From Aestuariivita boseongensis (GTDB lineage Bacteria; Pseudomonadota; Alphaproteobacteria; Rhodobacterales; Rhodobacteraceae): 38,153 bases of DNA. Positions 16,445 through 23,052 of this stretch are shown piece after piece. How positions within the stretch are numbered: the first letter of the stretch is position 1; each line of letters starts with the position of its first letter. The stretch covers positions 1-38,153 of the forward strand of contig NZ_JXYH01000037.1 in NCBI RefSeq assembly GCF_001262635.1, read 5' to 3'. The position numbers and the translations under genes are program-made. The notes below the pieces were generated by a model, which made no database searches, had not been told where the DNA came from, and was given only the letters and a program-made list of their open reading frames with translations.

Positions 16445-17433
16445 TTCTTTGTCTCGAAGGCGCCCTGGGTCTGCTTCTGCCCCTCGGTCAGGGCGATCAG
16501 GTCGGCGATGTTTGCCTCGCGTCCGGCCTTGATGTCATCCACCGCTGCGCGGAACGCACGCACAACGCCGCGGACATAGCTCTTCGAGCGCTGACGCCCT
16601 TCGATCTTGAAAGCATGCACGCCCGCCTCGATTAATTCGGGCAGGAGCCGCGACAGATTCAGGCTGATCGGTTCCTCGAAGGCGTAGTAGCCCTCGGGGC
16701 GATGGGGCGCGGCGTAGCGGCCCTTGCAGATCGTGGGATAGCCGGCCTTCTCATCGACTCCGAAACGGTCGATGGTGAAACCCGCGAGCTGCGAGGACAT
16801 CGACCCGTCAGCGTCGCGCACATATTCCACATCTGAGGCGGGCGAGCACACCCCGTCCATGTTCGTGGATTGACCCGTCAGGTAATTGGTCAGGCTGCAC
16901 CGCCCTTCCACCATCAGCCCGTGATTGCCGAAGATAAAGGTCTCGATCTCGCAGGGAATCTCGCGGCGGAGCTGGCGGATCTCGGGGATCGTGAGGATGC
17001 GCGGCAGGACCACACGCTTTACACCGAAGTTCTCACAATAGTAGCGGATCGCCTCGGGCGATGAGGCCGCGGCCTGTACCGACAGGTGCAGCCGGATGCC
17101 CGGATACGTCCGGGCGATGTAGTCGGCCACGCCCATGTCGGCCACGATGAAGGCATCAACGCCCAAGCGCGCGCCGGTGTCCGCCGCATGTCGCCAGAGA
17201 TCGACCTTGCCCGCAGGCGGATAGGTATTCAGCGCCAGCAGCACCTTGGTGCCGCGCGCATGGGCATAGGTCACCGCCTCGGCCAGTTCATCGGGGGTGA
17301 AGTTCAGCCCCGGGAAGTTCCGCGCATTGGTCGCATCCTGGAAGCCGCAATAGACCGCATCGGCGCCCGCGTCGACGGCGGTGCGCAGCGCGGCGGGGGT
17401 GCCCGCGGGGCAGATCAGTTCGGCAAGGCTCAT
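16435..17433 (-). CDS. ubiU: UbiU-like U32 protein lacking one cluster cysteine
   Basis: This 332-residue U32-family protein is UbiU by sequence and by position between ubiT and ubiV. UbiU normally ligates a 4Fe-4S cluster with four cysteines (E. coli 169, 176, 193, 232). Here C179, C196 and C236 match the last three with spacings of 17 and 40. The first, expected at position 172, is glycine in FIFGNHGLMVEGRC, with H171 beside it. C161 is the only nearby cysteine and is in a different part of the fold. The protein may use another ligand, hold a three-cysteine cluster, or have a changed role. Its ATG overlaps the ubiT stop. Confidence 0.9.
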   Translation of the reverse strand: MSLAELICPAGTPAALRTAVDAGADAVYCGFQDATNARNFPGLNFTPDELAEAVTYAHARGTKVLLALNTYPPAGKVDLWRHAADTGARLGVDAFIVADMGVADYIARTYPGIRLHLSVQAAASSPEAIRYYCENFGVKRVVLPRILTIPEIRQLRREIPCEIETFIFGNHGLMVEGRCSLTNYLTGQSTNMDGVCSPASDVEYVRDADGSMSSQLAGFTIDRFGVDEKAGYPTICKGRYAAPHRPEGYYAFEEPISLNLSRLLPELIEAGVHAFKIEGRQRSKSYVRGVVRAFRAAVDDIKAGREANIADLIALTEGQKQTQGAFETKKWR

Positions 17434-17957
17434 GCGTATTCCCTCGGTTTGGTGGCATCCGGATAGGCCCGCCGCAACCGTGCGAGAACCGCCCGTCCGG
17501 GTGTCCCGAACATCGCCGACGCCTCCTCGGCCAGCGAGCCGTCCATGTCGTCGAGCGCATTCCTAAGACGAACGACGGCCTCGGTGTCCCCGCTGATTTC
17601 CAGATCGCGCGAGAAGAAGGCCGCATCGCCGTCCTGCTCGGCGTCGATCAGTTCCAGAAGCAGCAGGAACCGCCCGCGGATCGTGGCCCCGACCTGCGGC
17701 GCCGTATCGCGCGGCACGGCGCGGAAGACGAGCGCCTGCGGGTCGGGGCGCAGATGCAGCGCAAAGGGCAGTTCCACGGGGTCGATCAGGAAGTCGGTCG
17801 CCTGGTGCGGCCCGAGCCGCGCGAAGAGAGACGGGTGCCGCGTCGCGACCCGACGGACAACGCGCGTCAGGACCGGTTGCAGCACAAGGCAGGCAAGCCG
17901 TGCGATCGCGCCCTCGCCGGGCCGCAACCGGGCAGTTGGTTCGCTCGTCGGGATCAT
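17430..17957 (-). CDS. ubiT: UbiT, SCP2-type ubiquinone biosynthesis accessory factor
   Basis: UbiT is the SCP2 lipid-binding partner of UbiUV and is required for anaerobic ubiquinone formation; it probably presents the hydrophobic intermediate. The 175-residue protein begins with a hydrophobic helix (AIARLACLVLQPVLTRVV). It then shows the SCP2 pattern: LPFALHLRPD, VGATIRGRFLLLLELIDAEQDGDAAFFSRDLEISGDTEAVVRLRNALDD. AAAGGA lies six bases before its ATG, which also overlaps the upstream cyclo-ligase stop as ATGA. Its adjacency to ubiU and ubiV makes the call firm. Confidence 0.93.
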   Translation of the reverse strand: MIPTSEPTARLRPGEGAIARLACLVLQPVLTRVVRRVATRHPSLFARLGPHQATDFLIDPVELPFALHLRPDPQALVFRAVPRDTAPQVGATIRGRFLLLLELIDAEQDGDAAFFSRDLEISGDTEAVVRLRNALDDMDGSLAEEASAMFGTPGRAVLARLRRAYPDATKPREYA

Positions 17958-18640
17958 GATGGGTCCTTTCGCTCCCCCGATACGCCCGTCTCCGTCACGA
18001 TCCTGTCGAGGGGAATGTCATGGGGCTGCGGGTAGATTGTGGTCAGTCGGGCTGCCGCCAGCGCGATGCCGATGGTGACGGGCCGCGGCGAGAGCGCGGC
18101 CAGTGTCCGGTCGTAATAGCCGCCGCCCCAGCCGAGCCGATAACAGCCTGCATCCCAGCCGAGGCAGGGCGCGAGCGCGATGTCGGGCGTCAGGACCTCC
18201 GCCTCGGGCGGCGGAACGGGGATGTTCCAATGGCCGCGCAGCATGCGCATGCCCGGCATCCATCGTCGGAACACGAGCGGCGCTGCGGGGGTCTCCACCA
18301 CCGGCAGCGCGATACAGACGCCCGCCGCGTGAAGATCGGACAGGATCGGGCGCAGATCCGGTTCTCCTCGGATCGGCCAGTAGCCGGCGAGCACGGTCTC
18401 CCGGAGGGTCCCGCGCGCGGCGAGGACCGTTTCGAGATGACTGCGGATAGAACTGCTCACATGCGCCCGTCCTGTCTGGCCCAACCCCTCCCTCAGGCTG
18501 GCCAGCCTTGCCCGCTCGGCTCGACGCCAGCGCGCCACGTCACGCGCCTGCTGCACATCCGTGCCAAGCGGATCGAAATAGGTCGGGTCCACCTCCGCCG
18601 CCATGCAGGGGGGCGAGGCATAGGCTCCCTGTCCGCTCAT
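17954..18640 (-). CDS. 5-formyltetrahydrofolate cyclo-ligase family protein with N-terminal extension
   Basis: The C-terminal part (about 36-220) is a 5-formyltetrahydrofolate cyclo-ligase (MTHFS), which uses ATP to turn 5-formyl-THF into 5,10-methenyl-THF. Support is VLAGYWPIRGEPDLRPIL, the LPVV strand and the nucleotide-site motif LGWGGGYYDR at 169-178. The first 35 residues (MSGQGAYASPPCMAAEVDP...) are extra compared with the short bacterial enzymes and contain a SPPC motif with C12. The ATG at 18640 overlaps the DUF2478 stop as ATGA. The frame is open further upstream, but inside that gene. Its place ahead of ubiT suggests a specialised copy rather than the housekeeping enzyme; this is inference. 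Confidence 0.85.
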   Translation of the reverse strand: MSGQGAYASPPCMAAEVDPTYFDPLGTDVQQARDVARWRRAERARLASLREGLGQTGRAHVSSSIRSHLETVLAARGTLRETVLAGYWPIRGEPDLRPILSDLHAAGVCIALPVVETPAAPLVFRRWMPGMRMLRGHWNIPVPPPEAEVLTPDIALAPCLGWDAGCYRLGWGGGYYDRTLAALSPRPVTIGIALAAARLTTIYPQPHDIPLDRIVTETGVSGERKDPS

Positions 18641-19170
18641 GGACACGCACCTTCCTCGGCCACAGGTGCGACAGCGGCGTTGCACCAGTCCATGACGGCA
18701 GCCTCGGTCGGTGTGAGGATCGTCGCCATGCCATCGGCATAGCGGTCGAACGCGGCCCTGTGGGTTTCGGAGAGACCCGTCAGGACAGGAACGCCGCGGG
18801 CAAGCGCCTCGGAGATCAGCGCGCGGAAGCCGCGCCCCTCTGCCTCGCTCAGGCCAAACTTGTTGAGGATCACGAGGTCTGCCCGGCCGGCCCGAAGCCG
18901 CGACATCGCCAACCCGACGGCCTCCTCGAAGGCGCCCGCATCCATCCGGCAGGCGGTGGCGCCGGGTCCGAGATCTTGCGTGATGCGCCAGCGCGGCCCG
19001 TTGGGCAGAAGCCAGAGATCGCAGTCGCACGATCCCGATCCGGCATCGGGCGAGGCCGCGCGCAACGCACCCACCAGCCGGACGCCGTCCCGCGTTAGCC
19101 GGTCAGCCATCGCGTCCATAAGACGATCCGTCCCGCCGCGTCCTTCGACTGTCACCCCCGCAAGCTGCAT
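18637..19170 (-). CDS. DUF2478 family protein
   Basis: This 177-residue protein matches the DUF2478 family as I remember it. It opens with a strand-turn-helix (LAGVTVEGRGGTDRLMDAMADRL) that resembles a nucleotide-binding fold but has no GxxxxGK[ST] loop. It then has SCDCDLWLL, DLGPGATACRMDAGAFEEAV and DLVILNKFGLSEAEGRGFR, and ends with PVLTGLSETHRAAFDRYADG. Relatives are often found near molybdenum or redox genes; this is recollection, not a search. The ATG at 19170 follows GAGGCGAAG, which overlaps the hemerythrin stop. The open frame upstream lies inside that gene and was excluded. Function unknown. Confidence 0.75.
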   Translation of the reverse strand: MQLAGVTVEGRGGTDRLMDAMADRLTRDGVRLVGALRAASPDAGSGSCDCDLWLLPNGPRWRITQDLGPGATACRMDAGAFEEAVGLAMSRLRAGRADLVILNKFGLSEAEGRGFRALISEALARGVPVLTGLSETHRAAFDRYADGMATILTPTEAAVMDWCNAAVAPVAEEGACP

Positions 19171-19177
19171 CTTCGCC

Positions 19178-19660
19178 TCAAGCCGGCTCGAAGCGCGGGA
19201 ACAGCACATCGTTCTCCAGCGCGATATGGGCGGCAAGGTCGTCGAACAGCGCCGCCAGGCCGCCATAGAGCGAGCGCCAGGAGCCACAGGCGTGCTCGGG
19301 CGGCGTCAGATCGCAGGTGAGCCGCCGGATCAGCGCGATGTTTTCGGCGTGATCGTCGTGGTCGGCGCGCATCACCGCGATGGGGTGCTCGATGCCCGGC
19401 CCGCCGCCCGCGCGCATGGCCGGAAACAGGATCATCTCCTCCTTCATCATGTGATCCTCCATCTCCCCGGCGAGCGTCCGGATGGCCGCGGCGAGCCCCG
19501 TGGGCGCCTCGGGATCGTCCGCGTGCACCCGCTCGACCCGGTCGGCGAGCAGTACGAGCGAGGCGAGATCCTCCCGATGCATCTCGTGATAGCGCGTCAG
19601 GATGTGATCGATCAGCGCGCCGGTCTCCTGCGGCACGTCCGTTTCTGGGAGGTCTTTCAT
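19178..19660 (-). CDS. Hemerythrin-domain protein related to YtfE/Ric, without ScdA N-domain
   Basis: The 160-residue protein matches the di-iron domain of YtfE/RIC, which repairs Fe-S centres damaged by NO and handles nitrosative stress. It starts GALIDHILTRYHEMHREDL and has candidate ligands H19, H70 with E74, H101/H104, and H145 with E149. The N-terminal ScdA (DUF542) domain of E. coli YtfE is absent, so it is about 60 residues shorter. AAAGGA lies six bases before the ATG at 19660. It is the first gene of the eight-gene operon running to nnrU and is divergent from the NsrR-like gene. NsrR control of ytfE is established in enterics. Confidence 0.88.
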   Translation of the reverse strand: MKDLPETDVPQETGALIDHILTRYHEMHREDLASLVLLADRVERVHADDPEAPTGLAAAIRTLAGEMEDHMMKEEMILFPAMRAGGGPGIEHPIAVMRADHDDHAENIALIRRLTCDLTPPEHACGSWRSLYGGLAALFDDLAAHIALENDVLFPRFEPA

Positions 19661-19715
19661 TGCGGGTCCTTTCCCTCGCGCGTCGCCCGGTCCTTGCGTG
19701 GGCCGCAGCGAATTG

Positions 19716-19728
19716 GTATTTGAGATAC
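19716..19728. promoter_or_regulatory. Candidate NsrR operator in the divergent spacer
   Basis: GTATTTGAGATAC carries inverted GTAT/ATAC ends around a five-base centre. It sits between the YtfE-like start (19660) and the NsrR-like start (19779). It resembles the core of NsrR sites, which are AT-rich with a dyad of the type GTATTT/AAATAC. The half-sites are short and one position mismatches, so this is a suggestion. If correct, one site could repress both directions. Confidence 0.4.
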
Positions 19729-19778
19729 GCATACCGCTCGTGAATGCGCACTTCAACTACCAAATCAGGATCGCGACC

Positions 19779-20192
19779 TTGCGCCTCACCTCCTTCACCG
19801 ATTACGGCCTGCGCGTTCTGATGCGGATGGCGGGCGCACCCGACCGGGCCTTCACCACGTCGGAACTCGCCGATGAATTCCGCATCTCCCGCAACCATCT
19901 TGCCAAGGTGATCACGGCGCTTGCCGCCGCAGGTCTTCTGGAAACCCGGCGCGGCGGTGGGGGCGGCGCCATGCTGGCCCGCGCGCCGGAGGACATCCGC
20001 CTGGGCGATGTGGTGGCGGCCCTCGAAGCAGATCAGGCTCTGGTGGAGTGCTTCGCCGCAGGCACCAACAGCTGCACCTTGACCCCGCAATGCCGGTTGA
20101 AAGCGCGGCTGGCTCATGCAGAGGCGGCATTTGTTGCCGATCTGAACCGCAGCACCCTGGCCGATTGCGTTTACCGACCGGAAAACGCCTGA
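19779..20192 (+). CDS. nsrR: Rrf2-family regulator, NsrR-like
   Basis: This 137-residue protein begins, after a likely TTG start, as RLTSFTDYGLRVLMRMAG, the standard NsrR/Rrf2 opening. The winged helix spans about 25-60 (FTTSELADEFRISRNHLAKV). Three cysteines at 91, 99 and 105 match the Fe-S ligands of NsrR, which senses NO by cluster nitrosylation. I chose TTG at 19779 because no ATG or GTG fits the family start and AGGA lies about eight bases upstream. It is divergent from the YtfE-like/ubiTUV/nnrS operon. Its 3' end overlaps the convergent small membrane gene by 22 bases. Confidence 0.88.
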   Translation: MRLTSFTDYGLRVLMRMAGAPDRAFTTSELADEFRISRNHLAKVITALAAAGLLETRRGGGGGAMLARAPEDIRLGDVVAALEADQALVECFAAGTNSCTLTPQCRLKARLAHAEAAFVADLNRSTLADCVYRPENA

Positions 20193-20548
20193 CGCGCCGC
20201 CCACGCAATCCAGCCCCAAACCGCGCTGCGCAGGGCCATGGCGTAAACGGTACGCATCTCGAAGGCTCCACCTTGGGCGACATGCAGGCCGAAGGCCGCA
20301 AAAACCAGCAGCGTTGCAGCGAAGATCACGAACGATAGGGGCCAGGCCCATCGCCGCCCCTGCCACAGGCCGAGACCCGCGACGACATAGGCGAGCCCGG
20401 CCAGCGTGTTGAACCACAGCACAAAGGGTACGACTGCCCCCATGTCGGCTGATCCGAGCAGTGTTCGGCCACCAGAGAAAATGGTCAGCACGCCAAAGGC
20501 AATCGCAACACCGCCCGCTATGCGGAGCGTCAGACTGGTTCTAGGCAT
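20171..20548 (-). CDS. Small four-helix membrane protein, unknown function
   Basis: The 125-residue protein has four hydrophobic segments (about 8-25, 38-60, 65-86 and 98-120) and no family I recognise with confidence. The ATG at 20548 overlaps the end of the upstream TetR gene by eight bases, so the two are probably translated together. The TetR product may control it. Its stop codon lies inside the end of the convergent nsrR. A DUF-type integral membrane protein is the best description. Confidence 0.7.
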   Translation of the reverse strand: MPRTSLTLRIAGGVAIAFGVLTIFSGGRTLLGSADMGAVVPFVLWFNTLAGLAYVVAGLGLWQGRRWAWPLSFVIFAATLLVFAAFGLHVAQGGAFEMRTVYAMALRSAVWGWIAWAARQAFSGR

Positions 20549-21155
20549 CGCAAGCGCCCTCCTTCGCGCGTAGAAGTTCCATCTGCACGTCAAACAGCCG
20601 GAACCCCTCAGGCACGAGCGCAAAGCCCCGGGCGCCGAGCGTCCAGCGGATGGCGACACCCTGCACCAGCGACGTCAGCAGGATGGCGACATCCTCTGGG
20701 CTGACGTCGCGCTTCAGATCGCCCGCCGCCTGAAGTTCCCGGATCACGGCAACAAGGCGGCCCTCAAAAGCGCTCAGAAGCCCCCGGAACACCTCGCGCA
20801 GGGCTGGATTGTCCACCTGCAACTCGCGCGAGAACAGGATCGACGGCAGGGCAGGCGTTTCAGCAATGGCCGTCAGTTGCGCACCGATCAGCGCTTTCAG
20901 GCGCGCCTGCGGCCCGGTGGCCCCTGCCTCGGCCGCAGCCCAGCAACTCTGCAACCGGTCAGCGATATCCTCGGCCACCGCCAGCCAGAGCGCGCCCTTG
21001 GTGGGGAAATGCCGGAAGATCGCAGGCTGACTGAGGCCGATGGCCCGCGCGACATCTGTGGTGCTCAGCCGGTCGGGTCCGATCTCGTCGGCCAGTCGCA
21101 GAACCTCGGCCACGATTTGCGCCTTTCTCTCTTCAGCACTTTGACGGCCCGACAT
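20541..21155 (-). CDS. TetR family transcriptional regulator
   Basis: The 204-residue protein has the TetR helix-turn-helix at about 14-55 (LSTTDVARAIGLSQPAIFRHFPTKGALW), followed by a helical ligand domain with no clear ligand assignment. AGAGG lies six bases before the ATG. A strong palindrome 12-33 bases upstream probably is its operator. It is divergent from the b561-RND genes and likely represses both them and itself. The family is certain; the inducer is unknown. Confidence 0.93.
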   Translation of the reverse strand: MSGRQSAEERKAQIVAEVLRLADEIGPDRLSTTDVARAIGLSQPAIFRHFPTKGALWLAVAEDIADRLQSCWAAAEAGATGPQARLKALIGAQLTAIAETPALPSILFSRELQVDNPALREVFRGLLSAFEGRLVAVIRELQAAGDLKRDVSPEDVAILLTSLVQGVAIRWTLGARGFALVPEGFRLFDVQMELLRAKEGACDA

Positions 21156-21166
21156 GTGTCACCTCT

Positions 21167-21188
21167 TGTTAGTTATAACTTACTAACA
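21167..21188. promoter_or_regulatory. Palindromic operator for the TetR regulator
   Basis: TGTTAGT and ACTAACA form perfect inverted arms around eight bases, and a perfect ten-base palindrome AGTTATAACT lies inside at 21171-21180. On the minus strand TATAAC within it could be the tetR -10 box, with TTGTCA about 19 bases upstream. On the plus strand TTGACA at 21196 could be the -35 of the b561-RND operon, although its -10 is not evident. The dyad position fits divergent repression. Confidence 0.75.
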
Positions 21189-21251
21189 TACACTGTTGAC
21201 AACCGCAACCTCTATCCCGAGTCGCGCACCCTGACCGAAAGGACCCCCGTC

Positions 21252-21749
21252 ATGCCTGCCAAAACCGCCCCCACCGGCTATTCCCGCCTTCAGATCGCGC
21301 TGCATTGGCTCGTCTTCGCACTGATCGCGCAGCAGTACCTTTTCAAGGACGCGATGTCGGCCGCATGGGACCGCATCACTGATGGGCTGGAGGCTGGGTT
21401 CGAACCGCTCGTGCTGGCCCATGTGGCGGGCGGCGCGCTGGTGATGATCTTCGCGCTGTGGCGGTTGACCCTGCACGCCCGGCGCGGCGTGCCTCCGGCG
21501 ATCGAGGCCAGCAAGGTGCAGGGCATTCTCGCGAAGCTCACCCATGTCGGGCTTTACGCGCTGATGATCCTGATGCTACTCAGCGGGTCTGTCGCGTGGT
21601 TCGGCGGGGTCGAGGCCGCGGCGCAGGGGCACAATGTGTTGAAGATTGTCCTGCTGGCGCTGGTTGCGCTGCATGTGATTGGCGCGCTCTACCACCAGTT
21701 CATCCTGCGCGACGGCACGCTGGCGCGGATGCGCCGGGCGCAGGGCTGA
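21252..21749 (+). CDS. Cytochrome b561 family protein
   Basis: The 165-residue membrane protein has four hydrophobic helices and the bacterial b561 (CybB) histidines H18 (IALHW), H57 (LAHVAGG) and H141/H148 (LHVIGALYHQF), expected to ligate two b hemes. Such proteins oxidise ubiquinol or move electrons across the inner membrane. AAAGGA lies eight bases before the ATG; an open frame upstream is not coding-like. Four bases separate it from the RND adaptor gene. Co-expression with an efflux pump is unusual and suggests a redox-linked substrate or membrane-stress role; that is inference. Confidence 0.9.
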   Translation: MPAKTAPTGYSRLQIALHWLVFALIAQQYLFKDAMSAAWDRITDGLEAGFEPLVLAHVAGGALVMIFALWRLTLHARRGVPPAIEASKVQGILAKLTHVGLYALMILMLLSGSVAWFGGVEAAAQGHNVLKIVLLALVALHVIGALYHQFILRDGTLARMRRAQG

Positions 21750-21753
21750 ACCC

Positions 21754-23052
21754 ATGCGCCTCGCCCCGCTCCTGGCGCTGCCACCCATCGCGCTCGGCAT
21801 TGCCGCGGCGGCCTGGATGATCGCGTCTGCCCCCGGCCCCGCGCAGGTCGGGGGCGACGCGCCGGCGCTACCCGTTCGGATGATGACGGTCGCGGCGCAG
21901 GATATTCGGCCCGCCGCAACCGCTTGGGGCAACCTGCGCGCGGCCGAGACCTGGGTCGCCGTGGCCGAGGTGCAGGGCGAGGTGATCTGGCGCCATCCGG
22001 ACCTTGAGCCGGGTCGCCTGATCCCGGCGGGGACGGAAGTGCTGAGGATCGACCCCGCCGACTACGAGCTGGCGCTGGCGCAATCGCAGGCCGACCTCGC
22101 GGTGCTGGAGGCCGAGCGCGTGCAGCTTACGGCAGAGGCGGACAACACGCGGCGCATCCTTTCGCTGGAACAGAACCGGCTGGCCCTGGCCGAGACCGAT
22201 CTGGAACGCACGCGCACACTCGTCGCGCAAGGCGCCGTTCCGCAATCGCGCGCCGACGAGGCCGAGCGCGCAACCCTTCTGGCCCGCCGCACGGTGGCGG
22301 AACTGGAGAACACGCTCGCCCTGATCCCCTCCCGCGAGGCGCGGATCGCGGCACAGGTCGCGCGCAGCGAGGCCGCCATCGACCGGGCGCGCCGCTCGCT
22401 CGACCGCACGACCCTGACGACGCCGTTCGACCTGCGCGTAACCGAGGTGAATGCTGAGCTGTTTCAAACCGTCGCCCCCGGTCAGGTGGTGATCCGTGCC
22501 GACGGGATCGCGGCGGCCGAGGTCGTGGCGCACTTGCCGATAGACAGCTTTCGACGGCTATTGGGAGATACACCGGAGGGCATCACCCTTGCCGACATGA
22601 TGCGCGACATGCCCGCCACGCGGATTGCAGTGACGCTTAGCCCTCTGTCGGACCCGAGGCAGATCTGGAGCGCCCGTGTTGTCGGGATCGAGGGCGCGCT
22701 GGATGCCCGTGCGCGCACCGTGCCGGTGGTGGTCAGGGTTGACGACCCCTATGAGGGCGCGGACCCGCCTCGCCGCCTGCCGCTGGTGCCCAACATGCAG
22801 GTGCAGCTTTCCTTTTCGGGCGCTTCCATGACAGGCCTCATCGCGATCCCCGAGGCGGCGTTGCATGGCGACATGGTGCGTATCCTTGGCCCCGATGGCT
22901 TGCTGGAATTGCGCCCCGTCACCGCAGCCTTCGCGCAGGATGGCCGCGTCGTTATCGCCGCTGGCCTGTTGCCGGGCGAACGCGTGGTGATCGACGACAT
23001 CGCGCCGGCCATTCCCGGCATGACCCTGACCCCGGTCGAGGTCGAGCCATGA
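21754..23052 (+). CDS. RND efflux periplasmic adaptor subunit
   Basis: The 432-residue membrane-fusion protein has an N-terminal membrane anchor (about 5-24) with no lipobox cysteine. It then has a barrel-sandwich segment (GEVIWRHPDLEPGRLIPAGTEVLRIDPADY), a coiled-coil hairpin (about 110-215) and a second lipoyl half (DRTTLTTPFDLRVTEVNAE). The C-terminal beta domain ends near the inner-membrane pump interface. It links the RND pump to an outer-membrane channel, but no channel gene is in the window. Its stop overlaps the permease start as ATGA. Confidence 0.93.
   Translation: MRLAPLLALPPIALGIAAAAWMIASAPGPAQVGGDAPALPVRMMTVAAQDIRPAATAWGNLRAAETWVAVAEVQGEVIWRHPDLEPGRLIPAGTEVLRIDPADYELALAQSQADLAVLEAERVQLTAEADNTRRILSLEQNRLALAETDLERTRTLVAQGAVPQSRADEAERATLLARRTVAELENTLALIPSREARIAAQVARSEAAIDRARRSLDRTTLTTPFDLRVTEVNAELFQTVAPGQVVIRADGIAAAEVVAHLPIDSFRRLLGDTPEGITLADMMRDMPATRIAVTLSPLSDPRQIWSARVVGIEGALDARARTVPVVVRVDDPYEGADPPRRLPLVPNMQVQLSFSGASMTGLIAIPEAALHGDMVRILGPDGLLELRPVTAAFAQDGRVVIAAGLLPGERVVIDDIAPAIPGMTLTPVEVEP

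Noticed and set aside
19713-19763. TTGGTA and TACCAA arms in the nsrR spacer
   Set aside because: The arms are 39 bases apart and only six bases long; the nearer GTAT/ATAC dyad is a better operator candidate.
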